Positions 19,175-29,337 of a DNA stretch of 64,000 nucleotides are shown piece by piece. The first letter of the stretch is position 1; each line of letters begins with the position of its first letter. Source of the stretch: Flavobacteriales bacterium (GTDB lineage: Bacteria; Bacteroidota; Bacteroidia; Flavobacteriales_F; PHOS-HE28); the NCBI GenBank assembly GCA_016710965.1, contig JADJTW010000031.1, positions 620,001 through 684,000 on the forward strand, given 5' to 3'. The notes under the pieces were generated by a model that saw nothing but the letters and a program-made list of their open reading frames with translations, did not search any database and had not been told where the DNA came from. The translations under genes and the position numbers were made by a program.

Positions 19175-21228
19175 ATGAACAAGACCCTGATCCTGCTTTC
19201 GCTGCTTGTTGCAACCTGCGCTCACGCGCAACAATCCTCCTTCACCTGCCGCACCAACGACCCGGCCGTGATGGCGCAATTGCACCACAACGACCCCGAC
19301 CTCATCGCTTCCATCGCCGCGGAGAATGCCGCGTTGGAGGCGTTCACGCAGCAGTACCCCGAAGGTGAGCGCAGCACCTACACGGTGCCAGTGGTCTTCC
19401 ACATCATCCACAACAACGGCGAGGAGAACATCAGCAATGCGCAGGTGCATGATGCCATGCGCATCCTCAATGAGGACTTCAACAAGCTGAACCCCGACTG
19501 GGACAACGTGCAACCCGCCTTCCTGGGCCTGGTGGCCAACGTGGACATCGCCTTCGTTCTCGCGCGCAAGGACCCCAACGGCAACTGTACCAGCGGCATA
19601 ACACGCACCATCAGCACGCTCACCTACGTGGGCGACCAGAGCATGAAGGACCTGATCCAATGGCCGCGCAACAAGTACCTGAACGTGTGGGTGGCCGCCA
19701 GCGCCAATGGTGCCGCAGGCTATACCCTCACGCCAGGCGGCGCGCAGTTCTTCGCCGACGGCGATGGCATCGTCATGCTCCACACCTACGTGGGCAGCAT
19801 CGGCACGGGCAGTGTTTCTCGCAGCCGTGCCCTCACGCACGAGGTGGGGCATTGGATCAACCTGGAGCATACCTGGGGAGGCAGCAACACCCCCGGCGTG
19901 GCCGCCAACTGCAGCGACGATGACAACGTGGCCGACACGCCCAACACCATGGGCTGGACCAGCTGTGTGCTCGCCGGTGGCACCTGCGGAAGCGTGCAGG
20001 ACAATGTCGAGAACTACATGGAGTATGCCTACTGCTCCAAGATGTTCACCACGGGGCAGAAGAACCGCATGACCGCCGCCATCAACAGCGGCACCGCGCA
20101 GCGCAACCAGATCATCGCAGCCAGCAACCTCAGCGCCACCGGCGTGAGCCTGCCCGCCGTGCTGTGCGCCGCGGCTTTCAGCAGCAACCAGCGCATCATC
20201 TGCGCCGGCGGTTCGGTCACCTTCAGCGACGACAGCTACAATGCCGTTGCCTCGCGCACATGGACCTTCGCTGGCGGCACTCCTTCGACCAGCACCGCCG
20301 AGAGCCCGGTGGTCACCTACACCGCGCCTGGCACCTACGCCGTGACGCTCAATGCCAGCGACGGCAGCACTACGCTCAGCACCACCCAGAACGCCTATAT
20401 CACCGTACTGCCCAACCCCGGCACGAGCGTGCCCGTGATGGAAGGCTTCGAGACCGTGGCCAACCTCACCGGCCCCGAGTGGTTCACCAGCAACCCCAAC
20501 AACGACAACACCTTCGGCATCACCTCCGTGGCCGCGTACTCCGGCAGCAAGAGCACGCGCATCGTCAACAGCTCGGCACAGGCCGGGCGCATCGATGAGC
20601 TCATCAGCAGCAGCTACGACATGAGCAACGCCACCGACATCGTGGTGAGCTTCCGGTACGCCTTCGCCAAGCGCGTGAGCACCAACGACGACGCGCTGGG
20701 CTTCTTCATCAGCAACGATTGCGGCAACACCTGGGCGCTGCGCAAGATGATGCGCGGCAGCACCAACCTCGTCACCGGCGGCACCACCAGCAGCAGCTTC
20801 GTGCCCAACAGCACGCAGTGGGGCTACGCCGAAGTGAGCAACATCAGCAGCGCCAGCAACCTGCCGAACTTCCGCTTCAAGTTCCAGTTCGAGAGCGATG
20901 GCGGCAACAACCTCTACCTCGATGACATCAACATCAACGGCGGGCCCGTGGGCGTGGACGAGCTTCTCCTGGTGAGCGATGGCGTAGCCGTGCAACCCAA
21001 CCCCGTCATGGATGACGCGCAGGCCGTGGTGGTCGTGCGCGATGCCGGTCGCGTGCGCGTGGAAGTGCTGGACATGACCGGGCGCGTGACGCAGGTGGTA
21101 CACGATGGCGCACTGGCCGCAGGTACGCACCGTTTCGATCTGCCCGTACGTTCATTGCAAGCAGGCGCCTACTTCGTGCGCATGCAACAAAGGGCGATGC
21201 ACAACGCGTTTGGTTCGTGGTGCGATGA
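19175..21228 (+). CDS. Secreted M43 zinc metalloprotease 3
   Basis: Third tandem paralogue: signal peptide MNKTLILLSLLVATCAHAQ, zinc motif HEVGHWINLEH at about residue 222, NYMEYAYC, PKD-like domain (TFSDDSYNAVASRTWTF), jelly-roll and T9SS tail. As read, the frame does not stop but runs into the downstream lipoprotein and ends at 21703, giving a false 'fusion'. In the frame shifted by one missing base at about 21185-21191 the tail reads KGDAQRVWFVVR and stops at 21226-21228. That matches the ends of the two upstream paralogues and gives about 684 aa. The frame is also open upstream to 19043, which is the displaced tail of protease 2. Confidence 0.88.
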
Positions 21229-21703
21229 AAAGGCCCTGCTCCTCCTCTCCGTCCTGCTGCTCACCGCCTGCGGCCGCATGGCTGAAGGCACCAAGGACGC
21301 CTTGAACAAGGGCGGCGAGTTCGCCGGCAGCGCGGCCACCGAGGTGATCGAAGGCGTGACCACGGGCGTGGAGAAGAGCTGGAGCATCGGCGTGACGCTG
21401 AGCGAGGAGTTGAAGGCGCGAGGACTCACCATCGGCAAGACGCAGGTGGAGGCCGACAGCGCGGGCATGGACAATCGGCTCATCGTATACATCATCGCCG
21501 ACCGCGCCTTCAGCGGCGCGGTGAGCGCCGTGGCCACCGACGAGGAAGGCCGTGAGATGGGCCGTAGCGGACTGCAACTGGACCTCGCCGCCGGCAACGC
21601 CGACTACTTCACCTTCAAGTTCCAGGCGCGCACGGACCTGGAGCGGAAGAGCAAGGTGGTGATCTGTGAGCGCTCGGAAATGGAAAGTCCCCCGGGCGAA
21701 TGA
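21225..21703 (+). CDS. Small predicted lipoprotein
   Basis: About 159 aa. An ATG at 21225 overlaps the repaired stop of protease 3 (ATGA). Adding one A to the four-A run at 21228-21231 gives MKKALLLLSVLLLTACG, a textbook lipoprotein signal with lipobox LTAC. The rest (GTKDALNKGGEFAGSAATEV ... AFSGAVSAVATDEEGREMGR) is a soluble domain of unknown function. Without the repair it reads as a continuation of the protease. The start is therefore inferred. Confidence 0.65.
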
Positions 21704-21709
21704 TGCGGT

Positions 21710-22120
21710 CTATTCCTTGAAACCCACCATGATGGCCACGCAGCCCAGGTGTACGTACTCGGTCTTGGCGCGTGCGGGCACCCACACCACGCAGCGCAGT
21801 TGGGTGGTGCTGGCGGCCTTCAGGTCGAAGTGGGTCTTGGGCTCGGGGGCCAGGCTCTCGAAGACGATCTTGTTGTTCTCGTCCACCAGCTTCCAGTTCA
21901 CCTCGCCCAGGATGGCTTGCGAGCACACCATCACTCGGTATTCCTGCCCGCTGTAGAAGGTGAGGGCCACTTCGGCCTCGTCGCCGGGGCTGAGTTGAGC
22001 GCCATTGAAGGTCTCGTTGAACTTGTAGGGGGCCAGTCCGGGAACGCACTTGTTCTTCGCGAAGGACTTGCATTGGGCCTGTGCGGCGCCAGCGGTGATC
22101 AAGAGACCGGCGGCCAGCAA
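21710..22120 (-). CDS. Small secreted protein of unknown function
   Basis: 136 aa from a TTG at 22120. The N-terminus LLAAGLLITAGAAQAQC is a signal-peptide core with a cleavage site before QC. The mature part (KLVDENNKIVFESLAPEPK) resembles a beta-sandwich domain and lacks catalytic motifs. A better start may be the ATG at 22142, one frame away; a single extra base in TCTACG would explain the mismatch and give a longer signal sequence (M..RTIVAPALLAAGLL). It is convergent with the upstream lipoprotein, 6 nt apart. Confidence 0.65.
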   Translation of the reverse strand: MLAAGLLITAGAAQAQCKSFAKNKCVPGLAPYKFNETFNGAQLSPGDEAEVALTFYSGQEYRVMVCSQAILGEVNWKLVDENNKIVFESLAPEPKTHFDLKAASTTQLRCVVWVPARAKTEYVHLGCVAIMVGFKE

Positions 22121-22156
22121 TGCGGGGGCAACGATGGTTCGTAGACATGGCGGCGA

Positions 22157-23056
22157 TCAATTGATGTAGGTATTGCGGATGGCGGCGGTCTTCTCGCGGA
22201 TGGCTGCGAGCTCGGCATCGGTGAGCGATGCGGTGGTGCCGCCGCCGCCGATCACGGTAACGCCGCCCTCCTCGGTGGTGGCGCTACCGCTGGTGCCCTG
22301 GGCCGTACTGGCGAAAAGGCCTTCCAGTGTATGCAAGTCGGCCAGAACGCCGGCCAGCGCGGGCTCGTCGGTCTGGTAGGTGCTTACCAAGGCGATGAGA
22401 TCGCCCAGCGACAGCTTCTGCTCCGCTATGCGTTGGCGCAGTTCAGGCGTGTCGTTGGTCTTGGCCACCTGGGTGGCGATGTACAGGCCTTCAACCCAGC
22501 CACCGGCGATCATGAGAGCGCTGATGTTCTCGCGCTCGTTGGTCTTCAGGTACTGGTCCATGTCCCAGTAGGTCTCGCTGATGATGTTCAGCAGCGAGTC
22601 GCGGTTGGCCTGGTTGGCTTCCATGCGGTCCACCGTCTCCTGGCTGAAGGCCGTGCTGATGTTGAGCTGCTTCGCCAGGTTCTGCGCCGCTGCGGTGAAG
22701 AGCATGCTTTCGTGCGTGTTGTTGTACACGCTGGCGTAGCTCAGGTCAGCGCCGTAGACGCCCAGGTTGAGGGCCTGCTTGCTGGCTGCAGTGTAGGAGG
22801 AGTTCTTGTTGGGATCGTTCAGCACGTTCTTATTGTACTCGGCCCCGGCCTTCTTCAGCAGGGCGGCCGTCTCCATGGGCGAGGGGATGCTGTAGAAGAT
22901 CTTCTTCGACTTGCTCATGCGGTCGCTGAGCGCGGCGCTGTCCATGCCGTTGGCCGCATCGAGGGTGTCCTGCGCGGGCTGATCGCCGCCGCAGCCAACG
23001 AGCAGGGCGAGTGAAGCCAGCAGTGCCGGCCAGTGGAGGGATCGCATCACGGTCAT
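22157..23056 (-). CDS. Predicted lipoprotein, conserved in Bacteroidota
   Basis: 299 aa from MTVMRSLHWP (an alternative start at 23047 is three residues later). The signal LLASLALLVGCGG has lipobox LVGC. The mature protein is helical (MSKSKKIFYSIPSPMETAAL, NLAKQLNISTAFSQETVDRM) and ends with a glycine-rich linker and a short helix (LTDAELAAIREKTAAIRNTY). It looks like a membrane-anchored periplasmic helical-repeat protein; no catalytic motif is seen. It lies just downstream of polA on the same strand. Confidence 0.8.
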   Translation of the reverse strand: MTVMRSLHWPALLASLALLVGCGGDQPAQDTLDAANGMDSAALSDRMSKSKKIFYSIPSPMETAALLKKAGAEYNKNVLNDPNKNSSYTAASKQALNLGVYGADLSYASVYNNTHESMLFTAAAQNLAKQLNISTAFSQETVDRMEANQANRDSLLNIISETYWDMDQYLKTNERENISALMIAGGWVEGLYIATQVAKTNDTPELRQRIAEQKLSLGDLIALVSTYQTDEPALAGVLADLHTLEGLFASTAQGTSGSATTEEGGVTVIGGGGTTASLTDAELAAIREKTAAIRNTYIN

Positions 23057-23105
23057 GGGGGTTCGGGAGGGAACGATGCGAAGATCCCTTGCGCGCACGC
23101 GGGGA

Positions 23106-25958
23106 TCAGTGCGCTTCCAACCAGTTTTTCCCCACGCCCATGTCAACAACCAGCGGCACGGCCAGTTGCATGGCGCCTTGCATGCGGTCGCGTACCAGTG
23201 ACTTCAGGTCCTCGGTTTCGTTGTTGTGCGCATCGAAAACGAGTTCGTCATGCACTTGCAGGAGCAACTTGCTCTTCATGCGCCGCTGCTTCAGATCGCG
23301 GTGTATGCTCACCATGGCCACCTTGATGATATCCGCCGCTGTGCCCTGCATGGGCGCGTTGATGGCGATGCGCTCCGCCTGCGCGCGCACGGTGTTGTTG
23401 GCGCTGGTGATGTCCGGCAGGTAGCGTCGCCGGCCCATCAAGGTCTTGATGTAGCCATGGGTGCGGCAGTAGCCGATCATCTCGTCCATGTAATTGCGAA
23501 CGCCGGGGAATTGTGCGAAGTAGTCGTCGATGATCTGTTTGGCCTCCGCGCGTGGTATGCCCAGGTTCTGGCTGAGGCCGAATGCGCCCTGGCCGTATGC
23601 GATGCCGAAGTTGACGGCCTTGGCCCTGCTGCGCTGTTCGCGGGTAACGGCGGCGATGTCGACGTTGAAGACCTTGGCGGCCGTGGCGGCATGGATGTCG
23701 AGCCCATGGCGGAAGGCTTCCTGCATGTTGTGGTCGCCGCTCATGTGCGCGATGATGCGCAGTTCGATCTGGGAGTAGTCGGCGCTGAGCAGCTGGAAGT
23801 CCGAGTCGCGCGGCACGAAGGCCTTGCGGATCTCGCGTCCTTTCTCGGTGCGGATGGGGATGTTCTGCAGGTTGGGGTCGTTGCTGGCCAGACGGCCGGT
23901 GGCAGCCACCGTTTGCAGGTAGCTGGTGTGTACGCGATGCGTGTCCCTGTCGGCGGCTACGGGCAGTGTGTCCACGTAAGTGCCCTTCAGCTTGCGAAGG
24001 CTGCGGTAGTCGAGGATGAGCGGGATGGCGGGGTGCGCATTGCTCAGTTCCTGCAGGATATCCTCGCTCGTCTGGTACTGTCCGGTCTTGGCGGTCTTCT
24101 TGATCTTGTCACCGCCGAGCTTCAGGGTCTCGAAGAGCACGTCGCCGAGCTGTTTCGGGCTGTCGATGTTGAAGGCGACGCCGCAGGCTTGGTGGATCTC
24201 CTCCTGCAGGCGCAGGATGTCCGTGCCGAGCTCTTCGCTGAACTGCTTCAGCGCGGGTATATCGATGCGGATGCCTTCGGTCTCCATGTCGGCCAGCACA
24301 TGCACCAGCGGCATCTCCACTTCACGGAAGAGCGAGGTCACTCCATCCTGATCGAGCAGGGGCTCGAATTTCTCGGATAGCTGCCAGGTGATGTCGGAAT
24401 CCTCGGCGCTGTACTCCTTCACCGCATTGATGTCGGCATCGCGCATGCTCTTCTGCACCTTGCCTCTTCCTTTCTCTCCAATGAGCGTCTCGATGCTCAC
24501 CGGCCGATAGCTCAAGTAGGACTCGCTGAGGTAGTCCATGCCATGCTTCTGCTGATCGGGCTTGAGCAGGTAGTGCGCCACCATGGTATCGAAGAGCGGG
24601 CCCTTCACCTCCACGCCGTACTTGGCCAGCACGCGGATGTCGTACTTGGCATTCTGCGCCACTTTTCCGATGGACTCGTTCTCAAGCATCGGTTTGAAGA
24701 TGTCCACGATGCGCTGGGCCTCGGCGCGGTCCGCTGGCACGGGCACATAGTAGCCTTCGTGCGCCTTCCAGCTGAAGGCAAGGCCCACGAGTTCGGCTGT
24801 GCGCTCGTCGGTTCCGGTGGTCTCGGTATCGAAGCAGAAGCGCTGTTGCTTCTTCAGCTGCGCCGCCAGCATGTACATCTTCTCGCTGGTGTCCTCCAGC
24901 AGATAGCGGTGCTTGACGGTGTCAATGTTGGCGAATTCCTTCAGTTCAACATTCCCTTCCTCGTCCACGCTTGTGCCGAAGAGATCGACCTGTCCTGATG
25001 GTGCGCGCGATACCACGGCCTTCTCGCCTTTGCCTTCAGGTGGGATCGCTCCTGGCCCATCGACGCCAAGCACTTTGCTCGTGAGGTTCTTGAATTCGAG
25101 CTCGCTGAACACCTCCAGCACTTTCGCCGGGTCAGGTGGATCGAGATGGAGCGCATCATGGTCCAGCTCCACTGGCGCATTCACGTTGATCGTCGCGAGC
25201 ATTTTGCTCATGCGCCCCTGCTCCGCGAAGGCGATCACATTCTCCTGCTGCTTCCCCTTCAACTTGTCGGCATTCTCAATCACGCCTTCCAGGCTTCCGA
25301 ACTGCTGCACCAATTTCATCGCCGTCTTCTCGCCGATGCCAGGGATGCCGGGGATGTTGTCCACGGCATCGCCCATGAGGCCCAGTATATCCTTCACCTG
25401 TTCGGTGGTCTGCAAGCCCCAACGCGCGCAGATCTCCGCAGGCCCGAGCTTCTCCGGCGGATCGCCGCCGCGCCCGGGCTTGTACATGATGATCTTGTCC
25501 GTGACCAGCTGCCCGAAGTCCTTGTCGGGCGTTACCATGTACGTGACGTAGCCTTCGCCTTCGGCCTTCTTCGCCAATGTGCCGATCACGTCATCTGCCT
25601 CGTAGCCGTCGCTTTCGAGGATCGGGATGTTCATGCTCTCGATGATGCGGCGGATATATGGGATGTTGCTGCGGATGTCATCGGGCATCTCTTCGCGGTT
25701 GGCCTTGTAATCCAATAGCGTTTCGTGGCGCTCGGTGGGCGCTGCGGTGTCGAAGACCACGGCAATGTGCGTGGGTTTCTCGCGCTTGATCAGGTCCAGC
25801 AAGGTGGTGGTGAAGCCGAAGGCGGCGCTGGTGTTGAAGCCCTTGCTGTTCACCCGCGGTGTGCGGATGAAACTGAAGTAGGCCCGGTAGATCAGCGCGA
25901 AGGCGTCCAGGAGGAAGAGGCGTTTGTCGTCGCCGTTGGTCACGTGGGTCACGGGCAT
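23106..25958 (-). CDS. polA: DNA polymerase I
   Basis: 950 aa. All three domains are present. The 5'-3' nuclease is at the N-terminus (LFLLDAFALIYRAYFSF, YEADDVIGTLA). The 3'-5' proofreading exonuclease has intact motifs FDTETTGTD, NAKYD and YSAEDSD. The family A polymerase has DYSQIELRIIAHMSGD (motif A), RAKAVNFGIAYG (motif B) and VHDELVFDAH (motif C). It acts in Okazaki fragment processing and repair. The frame is open upstream to 26009; the ATG at 25958 begins the conserved region. A TACCTTGCC box 16 nt upstream fits a -7 promoter element. Confidence 0.97.
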   Translation of the reverse strand: MPVTHVTNGDDKRLFLLDAFALIYRAYFSFIRTPRVNSKGFNTSAAFGFTTTLLDLIKREKPTHIAVVFDTAAPTERHETLLDYKANREEMPDDIRSNIPYIRRIIESMNIPILESDGYEADDVIGTLAKKAEGEGYVTYMVTPDKDFGQLVTDKIIMYKPGRGGDPPEKLGPAEICARWGLQTTEQVKDILGLMGDAVDNIPGIPGIGEKTAMKLVQQFGSLEGVIENADKLKGKQQENVIAFAEQGRMSKMLATINVNAPVELDHDALHLDPPDPAKVLEVFSELEFKNLTSKVLGVDGPGAIPPEGKGEKAVVSRAPSGQVDLFGTSVDEEGNVELKEFANIDTVKHRYLLEDTSEKMYMLAAQLKKQQRFCFDTETTGTDERTAELVGLAFSWKAHEGYYVPVPADRAEAQRIVDIFKPMLENESIGKVAQNAKYDIRVLAKYGVEVKGPLFDTMVAHYLLKPDQQKHGMDYLSESYLSYRPVSIETLIGEKGRGKVQKSMRDADINAVKEYSAEDSDITWQLSEKFEPLLDQDGVTSLFREVEMPLVHVLADMETEGIRIDIPALKQFSEELGTDILRLQEEIHQACGVAFNIDSPKQLGDVLFETLKLGGDKIKKTAKTGQYQTSEDILQELSNAHPAIPLILDYRSLRKLKGTYVDTLPVAADRDTHRVHTSYLQTVAATGRLASNDPNLQNIPIRTEKGREIRKAFVPRDSDFQLLSADYSQIELRIIAHMSGDHNMQEAFRHGLDIHAATAAKVFNVDIAAVTREQRSRAKAVNFGIAYGQGAFGLSQNLGIPRAEAKQIIDDYFAQFPGVRNYMDEMIGYCRTHGYIKTLMGRRRYLPDITSANNTVRAQAERIAINAPMQGTAADIIKVAMVSIHRDLKQRRMKSKLLLQVHDELVFDAHNNETEDLKSLVRDRMQGAMQLAVPLVVDMGVGKNWLEAH

Positions 25959-26052
25959 CTCAAGAATGTGGTGGGGCAAGGTAGCCAGCGCAATTGCGCA
26001 GGAACACAAGCCCAGCGAGCAACGCGCGGTGACCAGCGGTGCGTCTTGGGGC

Positions 26053-26061
26053 TACTTTCGC
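26053..26061 (+). promoter_or_regulatory. Candidate -7 box for the cytochrome lipoprotein
   Basis: TACTTTCGC, 17 nt before the ATG at 26079, matches the TAnnTTCGC pattern shared by many genes here. Confidence 0.45.
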
Positions 26062-26078
26062 TCGGCTCCTGCCAAGAC

Positions 26079-27191
26079 ATGAAGAAGGTCCTACTGGTCA
26101 TCGTTGTGCTTGTGGCCGTGCTCATTTCATGCACGCACGATCCCGAAGAACTTATCGCGCCGGTTCCATACCCCCCCGATCCTGTTGTGAACGATACGTC
26201 GCCCGTGGTCTTCGACATGAACGCCGTGCCCTACCCGGTGCTGAGCTCGTACCACTTCTTCGATGGTCCAATGGCCGATCTGGTACCCGTCACCGGATTG
26301 CTTCCTTTCGAGCCCATCACACCGCTCTTCACCGACTATGCGCACAAGCAACGCCTGGTGTGGATGCCCACAGGAACAACGGGGGCGCACTATGTGGCCG
26401 ACGACGATGTGCTGGCCTTCCCCGACGGCGCCGTGCTGATCAAGACCTTCTACTACGACAACGTACAGCCTGCAGGAGCGCGGCGCATCCTGGAAACGCG
26501 CATCATGTTCAAGCGCAATGGCGCTTGGGAAAGCGCTTGCTACAAGTGGAACGCGACACAGACCGAAGCCGTGCTCGACATGGCTGGCAGTATCAATCCG
26601 TTGGACTGGGTGGATGAGCTCGGGGTTACGCGGCACGTGGACTACCGTATCCCGGCCGCTGCCGAATGCCACACCTGCCACAAGCGCAACAGCATCGATA
26701 CGCCCATCGGCCCGAAACCGCAGAACCTCAATTCCAACCTCGCCTATGCCAGCGGCACCGCCAACCAATTGGCCAAGTGGACACAACTCGGGTACCTGCA
26801 AGGAGGCTACCCTTCCAACATTGCCACCACCGTGAAGTGGGACGACCCAACCGAGACCCTGACCGATCGCGTGCGTGCCTACGTTGACATGAATTGCTCG
26901 CACTGTCACGACGAGTATCGGCATTGCGATTACCGCCCGATGCGTTTCGCCTGGGATGACAACGATGATCCGGTGAACCTGGGAGTGTGTGTCCCGCCCG
27001 AGGACCTCATCGATCCGGCATACAACTACATCGTCTCGGCCGGGCTGCCTGGCCGCAGCATGCTGTACCATCGCTTCACGAGCACCGCCGAAGATGTGCG
27101 TATGCCCCTCCTTGGGCGTACTGTGGTGCATGAAGAAGCGGCCGCGCTTTTCCACCAATGGATATCTACCTTGACCCCACCCTGCAACTGA
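26079..27191 (+). CDS. Di-haem c-type cytochrome lipoprotein (SO2930-like)
   Basis: 370 aa. A lipoprotein signal (KKVLLVIVVLVAVLISC, lipobox Cys18) precedes a domain with two CXXCH haem sites, CHTCH at about 197-201 and CSHCH at about 273-277. The region FEPITPLFTDYAHKQRLVWM is typical of the SO2930 family of haem proteins. It is probably an envelope electron-transfer protein; the partner is unknown. It is followed after 17 nt by the UnbV-repeat gene in the same orientation. Confidence 0.85.
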   Translation: MKKVLLVIVVLVAVLISCTHDPEELIAPVPYPPDPVVNDTSPVVFDMNAVPYPVLSSYHFFDGPMADLVPVTGLLPFEPITPLFTDYAHKQRLVWMPTGTTGAHYVADDDVLAFPDGAVLIKTFYYDNVQPAGARRILETRIMFKRNGAWESACYKWNATQTEAVLDMAGSINPLDWVDELGVTRHVDYRIPAAAECHTCHKRNSIDTPIGPKPQNLNSNLAYASGTANQLAKWTQLGYLQGGYPSNIATTVKWDDPTETLTDRVRAYVDMNCSHCHDEYRHCDYRPMRFAWDDNDDPVNLGVCVPPEDLIDPAYNYIVSAGLPGRSMLYHRFTSTAEDVRMPLLGRTVVHEEAAALFHQWISTLTPPCN

Positions 27192-27208
27192 ATCTGAACC
27201 TGGGAACC

Positions 27209-29197
27209 ATGAAAAAGACCACTATACTGCTCCTCGTGCTTGTGGCACTGGGCGCTCGTGCGCAGGATGACTGCATCAATGCGCTGCCCGTCGGCATCGG
27301 TTCGTTCGTCGTTACCACCATCAATGGCACTGAGGTAAGCACCCCATTGTGCGCTACGAGCGGTCCTATCGCAACCAGCGCGGAATGGTACACCTACACA
27401 CCGGTGCTGAGCCACCCGCTCACCATTACCACCGATCTGGTGGTGAACAGCGGGGGCGATACGCGCTTCCATGTGTACACAGGCACCTGCGGCAACCTCA
27501 CATGCGTGGGTGGCGATGACGATGGTGGCGTGATCGGCAACGGTTACCTCTCGTACGACACTTTGCAGGTGACCGCCCTCACCACCTACTACATCGTCTT
27601 CGACAACAGCTGGAACGGGAACGGCTTCACCTTCCAGTTGGTCGACTCCATCGCCAACGTTGGCGGTGGTCCCGCCCCCACCGATGGCATCCAATTCACC
27701 ACGGTCACCATCCCCATCAACGGTACAGCAGCGGTTGTGGATATGACCAATGATTTCCTTGACGACGTGGCCTCCGTGACGAGCACCACCATCCGCGTGA
27801 GCGAGCAGACGGCCGGGGGCACCTGGGTGAACACCGATGTGGTGACACCGCAGGCCAACTACACGCCGAGCTGGAGCATGTGCGTGGGCGACCTTGATGA
27901 CAACGGGCACAACGACTTCATGTACGGCAGTGGCAGCGGCGTCACCTTCATGATCGCCAACGCCACGGCCACAGCGTACACCGAGATCAGCGGGCCCGAG
28001 TACGTCTTCTGCCAGCGCACGAACATGATCGACATCAACGCGGATGGCCACTTGGATGCCTTCAGCTGTCACGATGTGGCCGCCAACGTGTTCTACATGA
28101 ACGATGGCAATGGCAACCTCACCTTCAACCAGGGCGGCTTAGGCGAGACATGCGGCAACTATGGCAGCATCTGGGTCGACTTCGATGGCGATCAGGACCA
28201 GGACCTATTCGTGGCCAAGTGCGGCTGCGACCCGGTGGACATCCTCTACCGCAACAATGGCGATGGCACCTTCACCAATATCGCCGGGGCGCTGGGCTTC
28301 GCCGATACGCAGCAAAGCTGGAGCAGCGCCTGGGGCGACTTCAACAATGATGGGCACATGGACGTGCTCGTCGGCTCCAGTTCCGGAGCCACCCATAAGG
28401 TCATGCGCAACAATGGGGATGGCACATTCACGAATGTCACCCCTGGCAGCGGATTCGATTCGTTCTTCGGAACGAACATCGAATGGACGACGCACGATTT
28501 CGACAATGACGGCTACCTGGACATCCTCGGTGCAGGCATGATGATCATGGGGCATGGTGACATGACCTTCGCGGTCACCGACGTCATCCCAGGCAACGGG
28601 CCCATCGGCGACTTGAACAATGATGGTTTCCTGGACATCCTCAACGGCGGCACAGCTTATATGAACGATGGCAACGATAACAACTGGCTGAAAGTGCATT
28701 GCACCGGCACCGTGAGCAACCTCAACGGCATTGGCGCTCGGGTGCAGATCACGTCCACCATGGGCACCCAGATCCGCGAGATCCGCAGCGGGGATGGTTT
28801 CCGGTACATGAGCACCCTGAACGCACACTTCGGTATAGGCGCCGACGCTGACGTGCAGAGCGTGATGGTCTACTGGCCGAGCGGCATCGTGGACGTGATC
28901 GAGAATCCCGCCATCAACACCACCTTGGAGGTGATCGAGAGCATTCCTACTGCCATCGATGTGGCCGAATCCGATGCCTTTACGCTCTACCCGAACCCGG
29001 CAACAGATGGGATCATCATCGGTGGCTTACCCCTCGGCAGGCACCCCGCGCGGATCATGGATGTAGCTGGTAAACTGGCACTTAGGACCACGGTGGGCAA
29101 CGGCCGAGTGGGCTTGGACGCCCTGCCGAGCGGCTCCTACTTACTGGAAGTAGAGGTCGATGGCCTGGCCCTTCGGCAGCGCTTTACTAAGCAATAA
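27209..29197 (+). CDS. Secreted VCBS/FG-GAP repeat protein with ASPIC/UnbV domain and T9SS tail
   Basis: 662 aa. The signal peptide is MKKTTILLLVLVALGARAQ. An N-terminal beta domain (SAEWYTYTPVLSHPLTITTD) is followed by several calcium-binding-type repeats (DLDDNGHND, DINADGHLD, DFDGDQDQDLF, DFNNDGHMDVL, DFDNDGYLDIL, DLNNDGFLDIL), which form a beta-propeller. An ASPIC/UnbV domain (NGIGARVQI ... REIRSGDGFRYMS) and a T9SS tail (FTLYPNPATDGIII) follow. This is the CRTAC1-like arrangement common in marine and freshwater Bacteroidota. It is predicted to be at the cell surface; ligand unknown. A strong terminator follows. Confidence 0.9.
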   Translation: MKKTTILLLVLVALGARAQDDCINALPVGIGSFVVTTINGTEVSTPLCATSGPIATSAEWYTYTPVLSHPLTITTDLVVNSGGDTRFHVYTGTCGNLTCVGGDDDGGVIGNGYLSYDTLQVTALTTYYIVFDNSWNGNGFTFQLVDSIANVGGGPAPTDGIQFTTVTIPINGTAAVVDMTNDFLDDVASVTSTTIRVSEQTAGGTWVNTDVVTPQANYTPSWSMCVGDLDDNGHNDFMYGSGSGVTFMIANATATAYTEISGPEYVFCQRTNMIDINADGHLDAFSCHDVAANVFYMNDGNGNLTFNQGGLGETCGNYGSIWVDFDGDQDQDLFVAKCGCDPVDILYRNNGDGTFTNIAGALGFADTQQSWSSAWGDFNNDGHMDVLVGSSSGATHKVMRNNGDGTFTNVTPGSGFDSFFGTNIEWTTHDFDNDGYLDILGAGMMIMGHGDMTFAVTDVIPGNGPIGDLNNDGFLDILNGGTAYMNDGNDNNWLKVHCTGTVSNLNGIGARVQITSTMGTQIREIRSGDGFRYMSTLNAHFGIGADADVQSVMVYWPSGIVDVIENPAINTTLEVIESIPTAIDVAESDAFTLYPNPATDGIIIGGLPLGRHPARIMDVAGKLALRTTVGNGRVGLDALPSGSYLLEVEVDGLALRQRFTKQ

Positions 29198-29216
29198 GGC
29201 CTCAATCCAGCAGGAG

Positions 29217-29247
29217 AGCCCCCTCCCTCTCCGGGAGGGGGCTTTCT
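29217..29247 (+). terminator. Rho-independent terminator after the UnbV gene
   Basis: An 11-bp GC-rich stem (AGCCCCCTCCC / GGGAGGGGGCT, loop TCTCC) is followed by TTTCT, 20 nt after the stop codon. Confidence 0.85.
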
Positions 29248-29337
29248 AATGCGCCTGGTCGAGTGGCGCCAACTACCTGAGCCGCATTACATTTACACAG
29301 GTTCGGCCACCCGCCTTGCCTCGGGTCGTCATAGGAA

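Noticed and set aside
19139..21130. 663-codon open frame opposite M43 protease 3
   Set aside because: Composition (Ala/His/Val/Gly) is that of a complementary-strand shadow; no start signal or motif.
19175..21703. Novel fusion of a metalloprotease with a lipoprotein domain
   Set aside because: Explained by two one-base losses; the separated genes have standard ends and starts.
21615..22160. 181-codon minus-strand frame starting at a good ATG near 22142-22160
   Set aside because: Arg/Gly/Pro-rich shadow; the neighbouring frame has the signal peptide and a plausible mature domain.
23226..24380. 384-codon open frame opposite polA
   Set aside because: No recognisable domain and it lies wholly within the polymerase coding sequence.
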